From IMG/VR virus record IMGVR_UViG_3300024346_000121, positions 1 to 46,840 of that record: a stretch of 46,840 nucleotides of DNA. One strand, given 5' to 3'. The position numbers were made by a program, and so were the translations under genes. This document shows, in pieces, positions 33,145 through 41,446 of the stretch (positions are counted from its first letter, which is position 1; each line of letters begins with the position of its first letter). The notes under the pieces were generated by a model that was given only the letters and a program-made list of their open reading frames with translations, did no database searches and was not told the DNA's origin. The stretch is from a virus.

Positions 33145-33410
33145 TGTACCATCTCCAAAGTTATATCTTTAATTTCAAGTTCTGGAAAAATTTTAATAAG
33201 CTGTTTGATTTTTTTAGACATCCACTTAGGGTGATAAGCACTCAACCGCATATTGTTAGATACAAAGATATGTGTTTGATCAGGCATTAATTCTTTGTAG
33301 TTATCAAGTGTGACAGCGTTTGCTTCTTCTTCATTTAACAAAGATCTTAGCCACTCTACCAATAAAACATCTGTTTGTTTGCGAATGCTTTTTGCTTTTT
33401 TACTGTTCAC
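33117..33410 (-). CDS. Hypothetical protein downstream of the exonuclease
   Basis: A 97-residue charged, helical protein beginning with GTG that overlaps the exonuclease stop (GTGA), with AGGA 7 bases upstream. It contains TDVLLVEWLRSLLNEEEANA and PKWMSKKIKQLIKIFPELEI. It has the size of small recombination or DNA-binding accessory proteins, but I recognise no family. Confidence 0.7.
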   Translation of the reverse strand: MNSKKAKSIRKQTDVLLVEWLRSLLNEEEANAVTLDNYKELMPDQTHIFVSNNMRLSAYHPKWMSKKIKQLIKIFPELEIKDITLEMVQWKMAKSQV

Positions 33411-34264
33411 AGTAGTTCCTCTACTTTAGGTTCAACAACAACCTTAGTCAAATATGAAAGGCCGTTAGAATATTTAAATGTCCGTAATCCTTCACCATCA
33501 TTTGAATCAGCATGGCATTGATATTTATATTTACACCAGCTACAGCCTTTGGCTAGTTTCATGTTTCCTTTCTTGCCATCTTCTACTGGATCGTAGCAAT
33601 AGTCGGGGGGCGTGTCAAGATCTAAAGAAGGGATTAGCTGGTTAATTTTAAACTTAATGTTGGGCTTATCTAAATCATCGGGAACATACATACATAGCTC
33701 ACCGCTTTCTTTATTCAAAACTAAAAACCCGCCTTCAGTAGTTCCTTCAGCTTCTTCATATCCTGAAAGCTGCCCAAGATAACCAAAAGGATCGTCCTGT
33801 GCTAGTCTCCCATCACGAAACTTATTGAATGCAAACCGTGATGCTGTTTTAACATCGACAACCTCCCCGTTAATTTTACAATCCATATGGCCTACAACAC
33901 CTTCGACAACCACTTCTTTCTGTTCATCGGTAACTTCGTGTTTAGCCATACGTACCAACATTAGTACAACTTCTTCCAGCAAATGCCCATAAAGAAACTT
34001 TATCTGTGTCGGCCCATCAATATCGCTGCGTCCTTGTGGATCTCTTTTCTCGTACCACAACTGACGATGGGGCTTACCTGCATTAGACATACGCACAGTA
34101 AAGTCTTCGTTTTGTTTACGAGGAGTTGCCCAAGACTTTAAGGCGGCTCTAATGTCTTCTACCGTTTTATCTATGTCTTCGTCTGTAAGAGGGAGAGGCT
34201 CTCCTGCACTTAAATTTTCTAAGTGCTTATAAATATCAGGCACTACTGTTGATAGCTTACTCAT
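33407..34264 (-). CDS. RecB/Cas4-like PD-(D/E)XK exonuclease
   Basis: A 285-residue nuclease, counted from ATG 34264 which has GGAG 6 bases upstream (a TTG 4 codons earlier is possible). The active site is E97/E98 (GHLLEE), D128 (GHMDCK), D137 and K139 (VVDVKTAS), then QLSGYEEA. Cysteines 241, 244 and 250 (CSWCKYKYQC) have Cas4/AddB iron-sulfur spacing, and Cys223 could be the fourth ligand. In T7-like phages the analogous gp6 exonuclease degrades host DNA and acts in recombination. The start overlaps the previous stop by 8 bases. Confidence 0.88.
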   Translation of the reverse strand: MSKLSTVVPDIYKHLENLSAGEPLPLTDEDIDKTVEDIRAALKSWATPRKQNEDFTVRMSNAGKPHRQLWYEKRDPQGRSDIDGPTQIKFLYGHLLEEVVLMLVRMAKHEVTDEQKEVVVEGVVGHMDCKINGEVVDVKTASRFAFNKFRDGRLAQDDPFGYLGQLSGYEEAEGTTEGGFLVLNKESGELCMYVPDDLDKPNIKFKINQLIPSLDLDTPPDYCYDPVEDGKKGNMKLAKGCSWCKYKYQCHADSNDGEGLRTFKYSNGLSYLTKVVVEPKVEELL

Positions 34265-34736
34265 CTTGTTCTCCAATAACGGAATCTATAATTCTAGTGG
34301 CAATAGCAACGCTACATTTAAACCATTCATTACGCTGTTCAAATAAGTCTGAAAGTCTTTTGTGTGCTTCTGTTTCAACGGCTCTTCGATCAAGAGCAGA
34401 GACAACATAAGCAAGTTCATAGTCTCTAAAAGGGGAAGAGGTCTGATAGTTTTTAGCTCTATCAGACGCTTCTACTGCCATGCCTACTTTAACCCAACCT
34501 TCCCAAGCAGGGTTAGTAATAATATAAATTTCACCTGAGATGCTGTCAGTATAATTAGGTAAAGACTTAAAAGCTGCATCTTCAAATCCTTTATATCTAC
34601 CAGCTTTATATAAGGGATGTAGTTTTTTAACTTCTTTACTATCTACAAACATACGTTTTTGATCTCTAGCTTTAACAGCTTGGGGGTTATCTTTATAGTA
34701 ATACTCTTTACCTGTCTTGGGATTGATTGCGTTCAT
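34257..34736 (-). CDS. GIY-YIG (T5orf172/Mug113-type) nuclease
   Basis: This 159-residue protein has GEIYIITN (68-75), WVKVGMA (81-87), R93, Y97, SPFRDYEL (101-108), ETEAHKRL (121-128) and EWF (137-139), the pattern of the T5orf172 branch of GIY-YIG nucleases found in phages. The N-terminal 60 residues are basic. It could act in host DNA breakdown, homing or recombination; no flanking intron is apparent. AGGAG lies 6 bases before ATG 34736. Confidence 0.85.
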   Translation of the reverse strand: MNAINPKTGKEYYYKDNPQAVKARDQKRMFVDSKEVKKLHPLYKAGRYKGFEDAAFKSLPNYTDSISGEIYIITNPAWEGWVKVGMAVEASDRAKNYQTSSPFRDYELAYVVSALDRRAVETEAHKRLSDLFEQRNEWFKCSVAIATRIIDSVIGEQDE

Positions 34737-34739
34737 GCC

Positions 34740-35234
34740 TTACTCCTTTAAAACTTCTAAGGTTTTAAGGGCTGACTGATCTAAAGCAAACAATTCGCCC
34801 CAACCTAGATTAATAATGTTTTTTTGATTTAACAGTTCTTCTTTAGAAGCAAGACCTGCAAATGTATAACTAGGAAAAGAGCCTACCATTAACATATAGT
34901 AATCGCAAGACTTATTTACTTTATGAAGTCCTGCACACAGCCTTCCAGTTTTATACTTAGTAGATTTAACGTCTATAGTTTTACCATTAAACATAAGATC
35001 ATGGTCAGGGATAACATCTAAATCTAAATCGGGCCAGACATTTAAAAGTTTTGCTGCGGCCAACTCCGAACCAAATCCTTCTAGGTCAGTTTCAAAATCA
35101 GACTGTGGGCCTTTCCGGTTATTCTTAATACCCGCTGCTCTAGATGTTTCGTATCTAGACTTAGCCATGTGTTTAGCAATGCGCTGTTCAACAGCATTTA
35201 AATTAATGTGTTTCGCTCCAGTTGTTTCCAACAT
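34740..35234 (-). CDS. PD-(D/E)XK nuclease-like protein
   Basis: A 164-residue protein with E57 (EGFGSELAAAKLL), D77/D79 (PDHDLMFNG) and D88-x-K90 (TIDVKST), the core of small restriction-type PD-(D/E)XK folds. The N-terminal 45 residues are basic. GGAG lies 6 bases before ATG 35234, inside the last 32 bases of the polymerase gene. It may be a structure-specific or host-DNA-degrading enzyme; specificity cannot be read from sequence. Confidence 0.75.
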   Translation of the reverse strand: MLETTGAKHINLNAVEQRIAKHMAKSRYETSRAAGIKNNRKGPQSDFETDLEGFGSELAAAKLLNVWPDLDLDVIPDHDLMFNGKTIDVKSTKYKTGRLCAGLHKVNKSCDYYMLMVGSFPSYTFAGLASKEELLNQKNIINLGWGELFALDQSALKTLEVLKE

Positions 35235-36969
35235 GATAGTCTCCGTCTAGTGGACAGTTAAGGTTTAATTCTACACCTGCTTCAATAATAGCTTCTACTC
35301 CTAGTTTTCCTACAGTATCAGCTACAGTTTCGTTACATTCTATTTGCCATTCGTCATGTACATTAGCGACAAACTTAGCATCTAAGTGTCGTATTTTTGT
35401 ATCCAGAATAATCAACGCTTGTTTCATTACAATCGCCCCTGCTCCCTGCAATAAAGTATTTAAAGCTGCGTGTTCAGACCGGACTAAAAGCTTGCGGCCA
35501 TCAAGACCTTTTATTTTGCCTGACTTAGCTTCTCTTTGTACTTTTCCTGAAAGATTTTTAAATGATGGGAGATTATCAAAGAAAGACTTTCTAAGTTCTT
35601 TACCTGCTGCTCTGCCTCTTCCAGCCACTGAGCCAAGCTTTGCATCTCCTGCTCCGTACAAGAGTGCATAGATAAAAGTTTTTGCCTGATTTCTAGATTC
35701 AAGTCCTGCAAGTTTTTGGTTAGCTGTGTGGATGTCTCCATTGAGTATTTCATTTGTATAAGCCTCGTCATTTAAATAATGTGCAAGCATCCTAAGTTCT
35801 AAGCCAGACGCATCAATGCCTACAAGTTTATATCCTTTTGGCACAGTCCAACACGACCTACACTCTTTGCCATAAGGGGAGTTGCTACTGGGGATTTGAG
35901 CCATGTTCGGGTGGGAATGTGTCATTCTAGATGTCACTGCTCCATTAGGATTAACATAGCCATGCACTCTTCCTGTATCTTCATTCAACTCTTTAAGCCA
36001 ACTGTTCACTTGAGCTAAACGCTTTTGAAGCATTAGATAGTTAGCAATAAGGGCAGCTTCGGGAATATGCTTAACTTTATTTAAAGTACCTTCATCAACA
36101 ATAGGCTGTCCTGTAGGAGTATAGTTCTTGGGCTTCCATCCGAACCGAATAAGATACTCTCCGATCTGTTTGCGTGATCCAAGGTTAAACTCAATAAATG
36201 TTTTTCGTGCAATAGGTTTGCGTTCAATATCTAAAGCAAGTATTTCATATTCCCTATCATTAAGTCTTACACCTTTTCCGTGTTGATCAACTGCTGTTTT
36301 AGCTAACGCTCCGGTAGCAGTAAACTTAGGGGTTAGTATCTGAGTAACAACAGTAGGTTTAAATCTTTCTTGAACCTCTTGTTTAACTTCATCTAGCTTT
36401 TCTTGGAACATTGCAACAAGAAGCATTGCTTTACGTTGATCAAGTACAAACCCGTTAGTTCTTTGTTGATCTACAATCTTAGCTGTAGCGTGTTCACTCT
36501 TAACAGATGTAGGGGTGAAGCCTCTGCTTTCTAACTTCAAAGCTTGATATACTTTATAGTTCAACTCGACATCTCTGCGACAATAATCTAGCATCTCAGG
36601 GCGATAGTAGTCCCAAGCATCTTCCTGTTCGCCATATGTTCCTTTGTTAAACCCTATACGATAGCCCCAGTTCTCAAGGCCGTGGCCTCCTTCTCTTGTA
36701 GGTTTAAATAAGCGGGAAAGAACTAGAGTATCTACAGCCTTAGATTTAGATAAGTCTACACCTGCAATTCTTTCTACCGCAGGGATGTCATACCCTATTA
36801 TGTTATGTCCTATTAACTTTGTTGCAGACATTAGCATATCATATCCTTCTTGTAGCTGAGTGTTGTCAAATGTAAACACATCCTTAGTGTCTACATCCAT
36901 AGCTACAATACAAAATATTTTAGTGGGGTTTAGTCCATCAGCTTCTATATCAAAAACTAAATTACTCAT
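35203..36969 (-). CDS. Family A DNA polymerase with 3'-5' exonuclease
   Basis: This 588-residue replicative enzyme is T7-like. Proofreading residues are D7/E9 (FDIEADG), N56/D61 (GHNIIGYD) and Y129-xxx-D133. Polymerase motif A is GIDASGLELR (D386). Motif B is RNQAKTFIYALLYG (R426, K430, Y434, Y438). Motif C is VHDEW (D539/E540). Y434 occupies the position equivalent to Klenow 762, and Tyr there is as in T7. It is shorter than T7 Pol (704), mainly outside the motifs. ATGA coupling joins it to the primase-helicase. Confidence 0.97.
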   Translation of the reverse strand: MSNLVFDIEADGLNPTKIFCIVAMDVDTKDVFTFDNTQLQEGYDMLMSATKLIGHNIIGYDIPAVERIAGVDLSKSKAVDTLVLSRLFKPTREGGHGLENWGYRIGFNKGTYGEQEDAWDYYRPEMLDYCRRDVELNYKVYQALKLESRGFTPTSVKSEHATAKIVDQQRTNGFVLDQRKAMLLVAMFQEKLDEVKQEVQERFKPTVVTQILTPKFTATGALAKTAVDQHGKGVRLNDREYEILALDIERKPIARKTFIEFNLGSRKQIGEYLIRFGWKPKNYTPTGQPIVDEGTLNKVKHIPEAALIANYLMLQKRLAQVNSWLKELNEDTGRVHGYVNPNGAVTSRMTHSHPNMAQIPSSNSPYGKECRSCWTVPKGYKLVGIDASGLELRMLAHYLNDEAYTNEILNGDIHTANQKLAGLESRNQAKTFIYALLYGAGDAKLGSVAGRGRAAGKELRKSFFDNLPSFKNLSGKVQREAKSGKIKGLDGRKLLVRSEHAALNTLLQGAGAIVMKQALIILDTKIRHLDAKFVANVHDEWQIECNETVADTVGKLGVEAIIEAGVELNLNCPLDGDYHVGNNWSETH

Positions 36970-38636
36970 AGCTCTTCTCCAGTAAACTCATCATCACTAT
37001 AATCTAAAATCTCTTTGAGTCTTCCTGTCTCATTCTCATATAAAAGGTGAGTAGCTATACCGACATCCCCTGTGTATCGAGACTTCAACACCCTGACTCT
37101 AGTAGTAGATGCTTCAATCTCATCATCGCTCTGCTGATTTCGTTCCAAAGCTATGACACAATCAGACAACTGTGCAATGCTCTGAGAGCCTCTAAGGTGC
37201 GATAGCCCTGTCTCAATACCATTCTCATGGCCTCTATTGCCATCTATTCTCCGCAAGTGAGACACTAGAATCATGCCACAGCCTGTCTCTTCGACCAGTG
37301 TTCTGAGTCTGTGCATAATACTATCAATAGCTTTACGTTCGTCATTCTCCAGTGTAGAGAGAACTAACATATGCAGGTGATCAACAACTATCCACTTGCA
37401 GTCTAATCCAATAATCATATATCTAAGCTTGCTGAATATATCATCAAGATTATTAACACCGTGGTGAGCGTGTATCCAAACCCTTCCTGTGTTCTCACCC
37501 ATAAAGACTTTCTCAAAGCAAGCATCTAGTTCTGAGGGGGTGAATCTATTCTTTACGCTTTCCAAGTGTAGCTTTGCATTAGCCTCAATAGACATTATGC
37601 CTTCGGCAGTTCTAGACCAGTTCTCTTCTAAAGCGAGAACCCCTACGTTATCTTTGGTGTGTTGTATTAGCCAGTGTTCTAGCTCTCTGGTAACACTAGA
37701 CTTACCAAGACCTGTACCTCCAGTGAGCGTCAGAAGTTCTCCTGCTCTTAGTCCTTCTAGCTTTCTGTTGAGGCCGAACCAAGGGTAAGGGATAGCGGTT
37801 ATTTTGTTAGCCCTTAGTTCTTGATAAGCCTCAAGCTGCTCTGATAAATTTAATACGCCAGAGGGTGTGTAGACTTTAGCATCCCAGAAGCAGCTAACAA
37901 AAGTAGAATGTCTACCTTGCCGCAACATATCATTGGGATCTTTGAAGTCCGTAGGGAGGGTCATTAACTTGGCTTTGCCGGGGGTCAGTAGCTTCGCTAT
38001 TTTTCTTGAAGCCTCCTGACCAGCAGAGTCGTTGTCAAAACAAATAACAACAGAATCAAAAGATTCTAAAAACTCTAGATTATTTTTAACATCTTTCACT
38101 CCACCACCAGCACCATTCTTTACAGAAACTACAGGCCATTTGCTGCCCATAAGTTCATATGCTGCCATAGCATCACACTCGCCTTCAACTAAGGTAATAA
38201 ATTTACCACCCGACTTGAATAGCTGTTCACCAAACAGGCCGCTTTCTTTAGCATTACCTGTCCAAACAAAGTCTTTATTGGGCTTGCGGATTTTAGATCC
38301 CACATACTCGTTCTTGTGGTAGTAGGGATAATGATGGGTAGTGATAGAGTTATTGGATAGTGTAGATTTTACACCGTATTTTTTAGCTGTTGCTAAACTG
38401 ATCTTGCGATCAATCAACTCATTGAACTGAGCAGAAGGGTTGTTATCAGACATGTTTTTATTTCTCTGATACGTATCAAATTCCGTTATTGTATCTGGTT
38501 GTTGTACTTCCTGTGTACTGTAGTTTTTAAAATATTTAGAACAGCTAAAACACCAAGCTGAACCATCTTCATTTATTGATGCGGCATCAGAACTCCCGCA
38601 CTCGAAACAAGGTTGATGAAATTTTACAAAAGGCAT
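36966..38636 (-). CDS. Bifunctional primase-helicase (T7 gp4-like)
   Basis: This 556-residue enzyme primes and unwinds DNA. An N-terminal zinc ribbon has C10, C13, C29, C32. TOPRIM primase residues are E151 (LVEGECDA) and D201/D203 (CFDNDSAG). The DnaB-type helicase shows Walker A GGTGLGKS (306-313), E337 (LALEENW), D419 (IVVDHLHML) and VSHLRRIDG. Met62 could start a form without the zinc ribbon, close to T7 gp4B. GAGGA precedes ATG 38636. Confidence 0.97.
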   Translation of the reverse strand: MPFVKFHQPCFECGSSDAASINEDGSAWCFSCSKYFKNYSTQEVQQPDTITEFDTYQRNKNMSDNNPSAQFNELIDRKISLATAKKYGVKSTLSNNSITTHHYPYYHKNEYVGSKIRKPNKDFVWTGNAKESGLFGEQLFKSGGKFITLVEGECDAMAAYELMGSKWPVVSVKNGAGGGVKDVKNNLEFLESFDSVVICFDNDSAGQEASRKIAKLLTPGKAKLMTLPTDFKDPNDMLRQGRHSTFVSCFWDAKVYTPSGVLNLSEQLEAYQELRANKITAIPYPWFGLNRKLEGLRAGELLTLTGGTGLGKSSVTRELEHWLIQHTKDNVGVLALEENWSRTAEGIMSIEANAKLHLESVKNRFTPSELDACFEKVFMGENTGRVWIHAHHGVNNLDDIFSKLRYMIIGLDCKWIVVDHLHMLVLSTLENDERKAIDSIMHRLRTLVEETGCGMILVSHLRRIDGNRGHENGIETGLSHLRGSQSIAQLSDCVIALERNQQSDDEIEASTTRVRVLKSRYTGDVGIATHLLYENETGRLKEILDYSDDEFTGEEL

Positions 38637-38638
38637 TG

Positions 38639-38869
38639 TTATTCCTCATTAGATGTAGCACTCCTTACTACTATAGCCTCTTCCGTTAGATGGGTTTTAA
38701 GATTATTTATTAATGTTACTGTAGCTGCTTGCATAATAGATACAGTAGTTATAGCTTCTTGAAGTTTTAAATCTGCCTCCAGTAAAGCCCTAACAAGAGC
38801 TTTACCTTCGGCAGTGAACTTCTCTGTATCATAAGAGCAATCATCTACTGTTATGATAGAATCAGACAT
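38639..38869 (-). CDS. Hypothetical helical protein between SSB and primase-helicase
   Basis: A 76-residue protein starting at ATG 38869, 1 base after the SSB stop. A longer frame into ssb lacks support. An N-terminal beta part (DSIITVDDCSYDTEKFTAEG) precedes amphipathic helices (RALLEADLKLQEAITTVSIM). Its location suggests a replication accessory role. No family recognised. Confidence 0.68.
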   Translation of the reverse strand: MSDSIITVDDCSYDTEKFTAEGKALVRALLEADLKLQEAITTVSIMQAATVTLINNLKTHLTEEAIVVRSATSNEE

Positions 38870-38870
38870 C

Positions 38871-39299
38871 TTACAACTCGTCTTCCATGTTTGAGTCAAA
38901 CGCATCGAACTCTGATCCGTCAGGTGAACCAACTTCTACTAAGTCAATAACCTGCATTGCTTGGAAATCTAGTCCCTTAAAGACTTTCCCTTTCCATTCC
39001 GACTCCCACTCCTTGTACTGAACACGCACATTAGAACCATTACCTACTCTAGCATCTAGTGGATTTTTAAACTTATCTACTAAACGTGGAGCAGGGCGTA
39101 CCATTCCGTTCGGGCCATTAACTTTACGTTTAATAACCAGTGCCTGTCCTTCATCCATTTGTTTTACAGTGAACCCTCGTGATTGAAAGTCTTCTGCTGT
39201 TGCTTCGTCAACCACTAGATTTACTGTGTATACAGGATCATAGGTTGTGTTTGGTGATGTTACTGAAGCCCAATAAGCTTCGCCTTGTAGTATAGCCAT
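38871..39299 (-). CDS. Single-stranded DNA-binding protein (T7 gp2.5-like)
   Basis: A 142-residue OB-fold-type protein with an alternating beta N-terminus (GEAYWASVTSPNTTYDPVYT) and RKVNGPNG, DKFKNPLDARVGNGSNVRV, KGKVFKGLDFQAMQVIDLVE, then a strongly acidic C-terminal tail (FDAFDSNMEDEL), as in gp2.5, where the tail contacts polymerase and helicase. It has its own promoter (39334-39362) and AAAGG before ATG, consistent with high demand for SSB. Confidence 0.87.
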   Translation of the reverse strand: MAILQGEAYWASVTSPNTTYDPVYTVNLVVDEATAEDFQSRGFTVKQMDEGQALVIKRKVNGPNGMVRPAPRLVDKFKNPLDARVGNGSNVRVQYKEWESEWKGKVFKGLDFQAMQVIDLVEVGSPDGSEFDAFDSNMEDEL

Positions 39300-39333
39300 G
39301 CTATGTTACCTTTGGTTAGGTGAGTGAATTCGT

Positions 39334-39362
39334 ACTGTATCATGCTTAAAAACTGCTGTCAA
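39334..39362 (-). promoter_or_regulatory. Extended -10 promoter before ssb
   Basis: On the minus strand TTGACA (39362-39357), a 17-base spacer ending in TGA, and TACAGT (39339-39334) form a promoter with a TGN extended -10. It fills the gap between the mazG stop and the ssb start and would drive the replication module. Confidence 0.7.
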
Positions 39363-39363
39363 G

Positions 39364-39699
39364 CTATTTATTTCCGTCAACTTCAACGGCTTCTTCCTTA
39401 ATAAAAATACCGTCCAACATCTTACCGCGCCTATCTTTAATATCTTCATAGGCGTGATCTATACATTCCTTTAAAGACAAGTTGTGTCGGACAGCAATGT
39501 TTACCAGCACCACAATGATGTCTCCAATGTCATCAATGGGTGTGGTCTTCTTGCAAACGCTGTCAGAAAGTTCGCCTACTTCCTGAATAAGTTTTAGCAC
39601 TTGCTGTTTGTCATCAGATCCGTGAATAAGATTCCTAGCTAAGTGCCACGAAACAATATTCTGAATTGATAATTCAATACCTCTATTCTCTTCGCTCAT
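39364..39699 (-). CDS. mazG: MazG-like nucleotide pyrophosphohydrolase
   Basis: This 111-residue protein carries the all-alpha NTP pyrophosphatase pattern: QVLKLIQEVGELSDSV with paired acidic residues, then DDIGDIIVVLVNIAVRHN and AYEDIKDRRGKMLDGIF. Phage MazG proteins hydrolyse (d)NTPs or alter host nucleotide pools. The length is a single-domain form. ATGA overlap with the preceding gene; AAGGA is upstream. Confidence 0.88.
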   Translation of the reverse strand: MSEENRGIELSIQNIVSWHLARNLIHGSDDKQQVLKLIQEVGELSDSVCKKTTPIDDIGDIIVVLVNIAVRHNLSLKECIDHAYEDIKDRRGKMLDGIFIKEEAVEVDGNK

Positions 39700-39992
39700 T
39701 TTTCCTTACTCCATATTTGTCCACCTTTCACAGAAACTTTAACGACATCTTTGCAATTAGGTACTGGTAATGTAGGAGGTGTAGATATATTATATAATCT
39801 TTCCATATCTATTATCGTGTTGTATTCTGTTTGTTCTACTATAAATTTTATCACATCTTTCTCTTTTACATTGTATGTTTTACAGGCTTCTGATAGTTTA
39901 ATTTCTTGCGTTGTTACTGCCATAACTGCTTTGGCCGTTGCCATTGCTTCTGTACTAGGATTTCCTGATAAGGATTCTTCAAACATACTCAT
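39696..39992 (-). CDS. Hypothetical protein
   Basis: A 98-residue protein. AGGAG lies 8 bases before ATG 39992, and its stop overlaps the mazG start. The middle reads as a small helix-turn-helix-like segment (LSEACKTYNVKEKDVIKFIV). No family recognised; the arrangement suggests co-translation with MazG. Confidence 0.7.
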   Translation of the reverse strand: MSMFEESLSGNPSTEAMATAKAVMAVTTQEIKLSEACKTYNVKEKDVIKFIVEQTEYNTIIDMERLYNISTPPTLPVPNCKDVVKVSVKGGQIWSKEK

Positions 39993-40108
39993 ACAGTTAC
40001 TCCTGTTAGTACAGTAAATGTGTAATACATTATAACAAGTGAGCCTAAAACTAACGTGGCTCTAGTTATCTTGGGTAATCTTACACCTGTTCTTTTAAGA
40101 TTAAACAT
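39989..40108 (-). CDS. Tiny single-span membrane protein
   Basis: A 39-residue peptide with a basic N-terminus (FNLKRTGVRLPKITRA) then one hydrophobic span (TLVLGSLVIMYYTFTVLTGV). Both ends overlap neighbours (8 bases upstream, ATGA downstream). Such small membrane peptides in phage early regions often modulate the host envelope; function unknown. Confidence 0.6.
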   Translation of the reverse strand: MFNLKRTGVRLPKITRATLVLGSLVIMYYTFTVLTGVTV

Positions 40109-40262
40109 TCTTTTTAGCTTCTTTTTCACTCCTTTTCTCCTGATCTTTTACTAACTTTTTAAATTCTTTATTAAAGATTTTATCAAAGTTTGAATTAAAT
40201 TTATCCTTGTCTACTGGTCTGGCGGTAGATCCTTTACCGCCATGTGTCTGTCCTGATGCCAT
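40101..40262 (-). CDS. Small protein with GGKGS..RP...F..NFD.IF motif
   Basis: A 53-residue basic protein. The block GGKGSTARPVDKDKFNSNFD is a pattern repeated in small uncharacterised proteins of many unrelated phages. The C-terminus is a Lys/Glu helix. AGGAAG is upstream and the start overlaps the previous stop (TAATG). Confidence 0.68.
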   Translation of the reverse strand: MASGQTHGGKGSTARPVDKDKFNSNFDKIFNKEFKKLVKDQEKRSEKEAKKNV

Positions 40263-40468
40263 TAACTTTCTTCCTGATAAGGTTTTCCCAAACTAAAGAC
40301 TAACAAAGGAAGTAAGATTATAATGCCTTCAAAGCACATATATTCTCCTTCATCTGTTAAACTATTGTGTACCCAGATCGGTCTTGCATCACAGAACTCT
40401 AAGTCTAAACCTACTCCATTGCGTAGTTCTAAAGATATACTATATCCACCTACATGAATTGAAAACAT
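40262..40468 (-). CDS. Small protein with C-terminal membrane segment
   Basis: A 68-residue protein beginning directly after the DUF932-like gene. A beta-type N-terminus (IHVGGYSISLELRNGVGLDL) is followed by one hydrophobic span near the C-terminus (GIIILLPLLVFSLG). Function unknown. Confidence 0.6.
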   Translation of the reverse strand: MFSIHVGGYSISLELRNGVGLDLEFCDARPIWVHNSLTDEGEYMCFEGIIILLPLLVFSLGKPYQEES

Positions 40469-40469
40469 A

Positions 40470-41420
40470 TTAAGCCGCCAGTTGTATACGTTGGTTAGTG
40501 AATGCAGATCGTACTGTCTGCTGTCTTTGATTTTGTATAGCTGCTATGTTGTGCATAGATGATTCCCTTGATGTTTCTGCATGAGTTGACCAATCTGTCA
40601 TAGCATTATATACAGCCCAGAAATTACTACCTAATCTGTGTTTGTATACTCCTACATATTTTGCCCAGATAAACTCTAAACTTTTATTCCTGCGGGGCAT
40701 GTCTTGCAACGCTGTTTCCGGTGTTCCACCATCGGCTATCAACTCTAATGCTTTATTAGCTTTAAGAGACTTACAAAAGAATATAAACGCTTGCTGATCT
40801 GTGACTTGTTTTTTAGACCACTCTGCCCACAACTCTCTTTCTTTTTCAAAGACCTCTAAAGATTTAGTAATTGCTCTACCACCATGCTCAATGTTCAAAG
40901 AGCGAGTGTGTTTAGCTTTAAACACTGCAACCTCACCGCCAACAAAGACCTGTAGATTTGTACAGGCTTGCTGTATAGCTGCTGCACTAATCATAAACGG
41001 CCATGTCCCATCAAAGGATGATATAGATAATAGACTTAACGCTGCTGTATCGCCATCTGGTGTCTGATAAGTATGCTCTGGAAGTCTATACTGCACAAAA
41101 GTTCTTGATCCATTGTGAGATGTTCGGATAATTTCCTGCATATTATTTAACTGTAGCCCTGATCGCTCTAAGATATTACGGGTTACATCTATCATGTGCT
41201 TCGGTGCTACAGCTTTATAGCCATGACCATGTACTCCAAGTTCTTCTCCTGTATCTGTTCGATAGATTACAGACTTAGAACTAGGGAACTCAGTACCATC
41301 ATCGTCAGCCAAATAAACTAAAGGTGCAGTAGCTATATCAAAATCTGCTTGGCCGTAACCACCATCTCTAATAGAGTTGAGGGCTGTGTTGTTTGTAAAC
41401 ATCGGTGTAATATTATTCAT
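40470..41420 (-). CDS. DUF932 / TIGR03299-type phage-plasmid protein
   Basis: This 316-residue protein has VIYRTDTGEELGVHGHGYKA, RTFVQYRLPEH, SISSFDGTWPFMISAAAIQQACTN-type sequence (split here at 20 residues) and HTRSLNIEHGGRAI, the recognisable DUF932 core seen in many phages and plasmids. The biochemical role is unknown. It has its own perfect consensus promoter (41447-41475) and GGAG before ATG, so it is probably strongly expressed early. Confidence 0.82.
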   Translation of the reverse strand: MNNITPMFTNNTALNSIRDGGYGQADFDIATAPLVYLADDDGTEFPSSKSVIYRTDTGEELGVHGHGYKAVAPKHMIDVTRNILERSGLQLNNMQEIIRTSHNGSRTFVQYRLPEHTYQTPDGDTAALSLLSISSFDGTWPFMISAAAIQQACTNLQVFVGGEVAVFKAKHTRSLNIEHGGRAITKSLEVFEKERELWAEWSKKQVTDQQAFIFFCKSLKANKALELIADGGTPETALQDMPRRNKSLEFIWAKYVGVYKHRLGSNFWAVYNAMTDWSTHAETSRESSMHNIAAIQNQRQQTVRSAFTNQRIQLAA

Positions 41421-41446
41421 TTGGATTCTCCAATTATTGAGATTAA

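Noticed and set aside
33590-33618. Minus-strand TTGACA-N17-TACGAT inside the exonuclease gene
   Set aside because: The spacer contains a run of C and the site lies mid-gene without a nearby gene start; probably chance.
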